The translations under genes and the position numbers were made by a program. 64,000 nucleotides of DNA from Virgibacillus sp. LDC-1 (GTDB lineage Bacteria > Bacillota > Bacilli > Bacillales > Amphibacillaceae): contig NZ_JARUVL010000001.1 in assembly GCF_030137545.1 (NCBI RefSeq), positions 310,070 through 374,069 on the forward strand, written 5' to 3'. This document shows, one piece after another, positions 63,046 through 64,000 of this stretch. Below the pieces are notes generated by a model. The model had not been told where the DNA came from and did not search any database. It saw nothing but the letters and a program-made list of their open reading frames with translations. How positions within the stretch are numbered: position 1 is the first letter of the stretch; each line of letters opens with the position of its first letter.

Positions 63046-63471
63046 ATGGCAGAACTAGCTAATTGCCCTCACTGCGGTGCGGTTTTTGTCAAAGGAATCC
63101 GCGAAATATGTCAAGCATGTTATAAAGAAGAAGAGAAGGCATTTCAAATTGTTTATGATTTTTTAAGAGTTCAAAAAAATCGTGAAGCAACGTTATTGGA
63201 AATCGTAGAAGCTACAGGCGTCGAGAAAGAGTTAATTATTAAATTTATCAAAGAAAACCGATTGCGGAAATCGCAATTCCCAAAACTTGGTTATCCTTGC
63301 GATCGATGTGGAAAGGATATAAGGAGTGGGAAGCTTTGTAATCAATGTGCAGCTGAGCTAAAAAAGGATTTAGAACAACATGATAAATTAGAGCAATTAT
63401 CTGAAGAACGTAAGAATGCAGAGAAGCAAAAAGTACACACCTATTTTGTTATGGATAAATATAAAAAATAA
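63046..63471 (+). CDS. yvyF: Flagellar-region regulator YvyF (TIGR03826)
   Basis: A 141-residue protein with two zinc ribbons. The first pairs are CPHC and CQAC, the second CDRC and CNQC. Between them is a helix-turn-helix-like segment (ATLLEIVEATGVEKELIIKFIKENR). A basic helix ends the protein. It lies between comFC and flgM as in Bacillus subtilis. It may regulate flagellar genes. AAGGAG and the second ATG (63046) give a normal spacing; the ATG at 63037 is too close. TATAAT at 63013 may be its -10 box. Confidence 0.92.
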   Translation: MAELANCPHCGAVFVKGIREICQACYKEEEKAFQIVYDFLRVQKNREATLLEIVEATGVEKELIIKFIKENRLRKSQFPKLGYPCDRCGKDIRSGKLCNQCAAELKKDLEQHDKLEQLSEERKNAEKQKVHTYFVMDKYKK

Positions 63472-63492
63472 CTTCATAATCAGCAAGATGTT

Positions 63493-63500
63493 GCCGATAT
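63493..63500 (+). promoter_or_regulatory. Sigma-D -10 element upstream of flgM
   Basis: GCCGATAT is a perfect sigma-D -10 box, 58 bases before flgM. The matching -35 is weak (TCAT at the 15-base spacing). A sigma-D promoter for flgM is known in Bacillus subtilis. Confidence 0.65.
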
Positions 63501-63557
63501 AATAAATAGATATAAAGCGTAAAATGCGTTTGTTTTAGATTAAAGCGAGGTGGAACG

Positions 63558-63821
63558 ATGAAGATACACGGATCAAATCAAACAAACTTTAATCCGTATA
63601 ATAAACAGCTTCAAAAGCTAACAGAGCATAAGCATGCGGGTAATCAAAAGGATCAATTACAAATTTCCAAAGAGGCGAAGCATTTACAAAAAGCTGAGCA
63701 AGGAAATGGTCAGCGTGAAGCATATGTGAATGAAATTAAAAAAGCGGTTGAAGCCGGTGAATATAACATTAATTATGAAAAAACTGCACAGAAAATGATT
63801 GCATTCTGGTCAAATCGATAA
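63558..63821 (+). CDS. flgM: Anti-sigma-D factor FlgM
   Basis: An 87-residue protein matching FlgM in size and layout. The first half is polar and probably unfolded. The sigma-binding helices lie in REAYVNEIKKAVEAGEYNIN and YEKTAQKMIAFW. It holds sigma-D inactive until the hook is complete. GAGGTGG precedes the ATG. flgN follows after 33 bases. Confidence 0.93.
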   Translation: MKIHGSNQTNFNPYNKQLQKLTEHKHAGNQKDQLQISKEAKHLQKAEQGNGQREAYVNEIKKAVEAGEYNINYEKTAQKMIAFWSNR

Positions 63822-63854
63822 GAGGTGCAATTCTAGAAAAAGGAGGACATCATT

Positions 63855-64000
63855 TTGTCCGTTCAATCTATTAATACTGCACTTGAAAAACTAATTAACG
63901 TACACCAAACGCTTTTAAATTTATCACAAGAAAAAACCGTTGTTCTAAAAAACGGCAATCTTGATCAATTACAGACGTTACTAGTTCGAGAAAGAAAGCA
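63855..64000 (+). CDS. flgN: Flagellar chaperone FlgN (5' part)
   Basis: The first 48 codons of FlgN (YvyG), cut by the window end. The start is a TTG after AGGAGGACATCAT. The visible part is a helix with heptad-like leucines (IQSINTALEKL-type pattern, VHQTLLNLSQEK, QLQTLLVRE). FlgN is the export chaperone for the hook-filament junction proteins FlgK and FlgL, whose genes are expected next. Confidence 0.85.
   Translation, partial: MSVQSINTALEKLINVHQTLLNLSQEKTVVLKNGNLDQLQTLLVRERK

Noticed and set aside
1..64000. CRISPR arrays, tRNA or rRNA genes, prophage or integrative elements
   Set aside because: No regularly spaced repeats, clover-leaf genes, integrases or phage structural genes were seen.

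Overview
The window is chromosomal DNA of a low-GC, Gram-positive, flagellated member of the Bacillaceae. Supporting signs are strong Shine-Dalgarno sequences, many TTG/GTG starts, sigma-D promoters, HemAT, SinI/SinR, TapA-SipW-TasA and a degSU-comF-flgM block in Bacillus order. The halophilic or soil genera around Oceanobacillus/Virgibacillus are plausible, but the exact genus is inference. I see no rRNA, tRNA, CRISPR array, intact insertion sequence or prophage.

Region 1 (1-11 kb) is sugar and cell-wall recycling. It starts with the 3' part of a GH31 alpha-glucosidase, a LacI regulator and a flavodoxin. MurR, MurQ, MurP and MupG follow, then on the minus strand the secreted hydrolases AmiE-like and NamZ. 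Together these release, import and degrade N-acetylmuramic acid. NagA and NagB at 54.5-56.4 kb can take the resulting GlcNAc-6-phosphate to fructose-6-phosphate.

Region 2 (11-29.5 kb) is motility and taxis: HemAT, flagellin with a sigma-D promoter and CsrA-type leader sites, two Maf-type flagellin glycosylation factors with accessory genes, a LuxR-type regulator with a degenerate receiver, MotAB, CheX, two chemoreceptors, an EAL protein, CheA and CheW.

Region 3 (29.5-45.6 kb) is transport and metabolism. It holds a TRAP transporter whose TAXI binding protein appears circularly permuted, two MFS carriers, a HAD phosphatase, an aldehyde dehydrogenase with DUF779, an OPT peptide transporter and a PBP3-like transpeptidase.

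Region 4 (45.8-52.4 kb) is a biofilm-matrix island: an LCP ligase, a class D-like sortase, TapA, SipW, two TasA paralogues, and a TasA-like wall protein ending in LPNTA, which is a class D sortase signal. Palindromic SinR-type operators precede tapA. The island ends with sinI-sinR, and a cyclic-di-GMP-I riboswitch sits directly in front of sinI. This riboswitch-antirepressor arrangement is the most notable regulatory find, because it would connect c-di-GMP directly to the SinR matrix switch. The EAL phosphodiesterase in Region 2 belongs to the same signalling system.

Region 5 (52.3-64 kb) has a gene-poor 1.1 kb stretch, a TIM-barrel protein plus nagA-nagB, then yvyE-degS-degU-degV family-comFA-comFC-yvyF-flgM-flgN (the last cut by the window edge). 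comFB is absent. Two copies of an inverted-repeat element with CTGGGACAAAA ends lie after nagB and before comFA.
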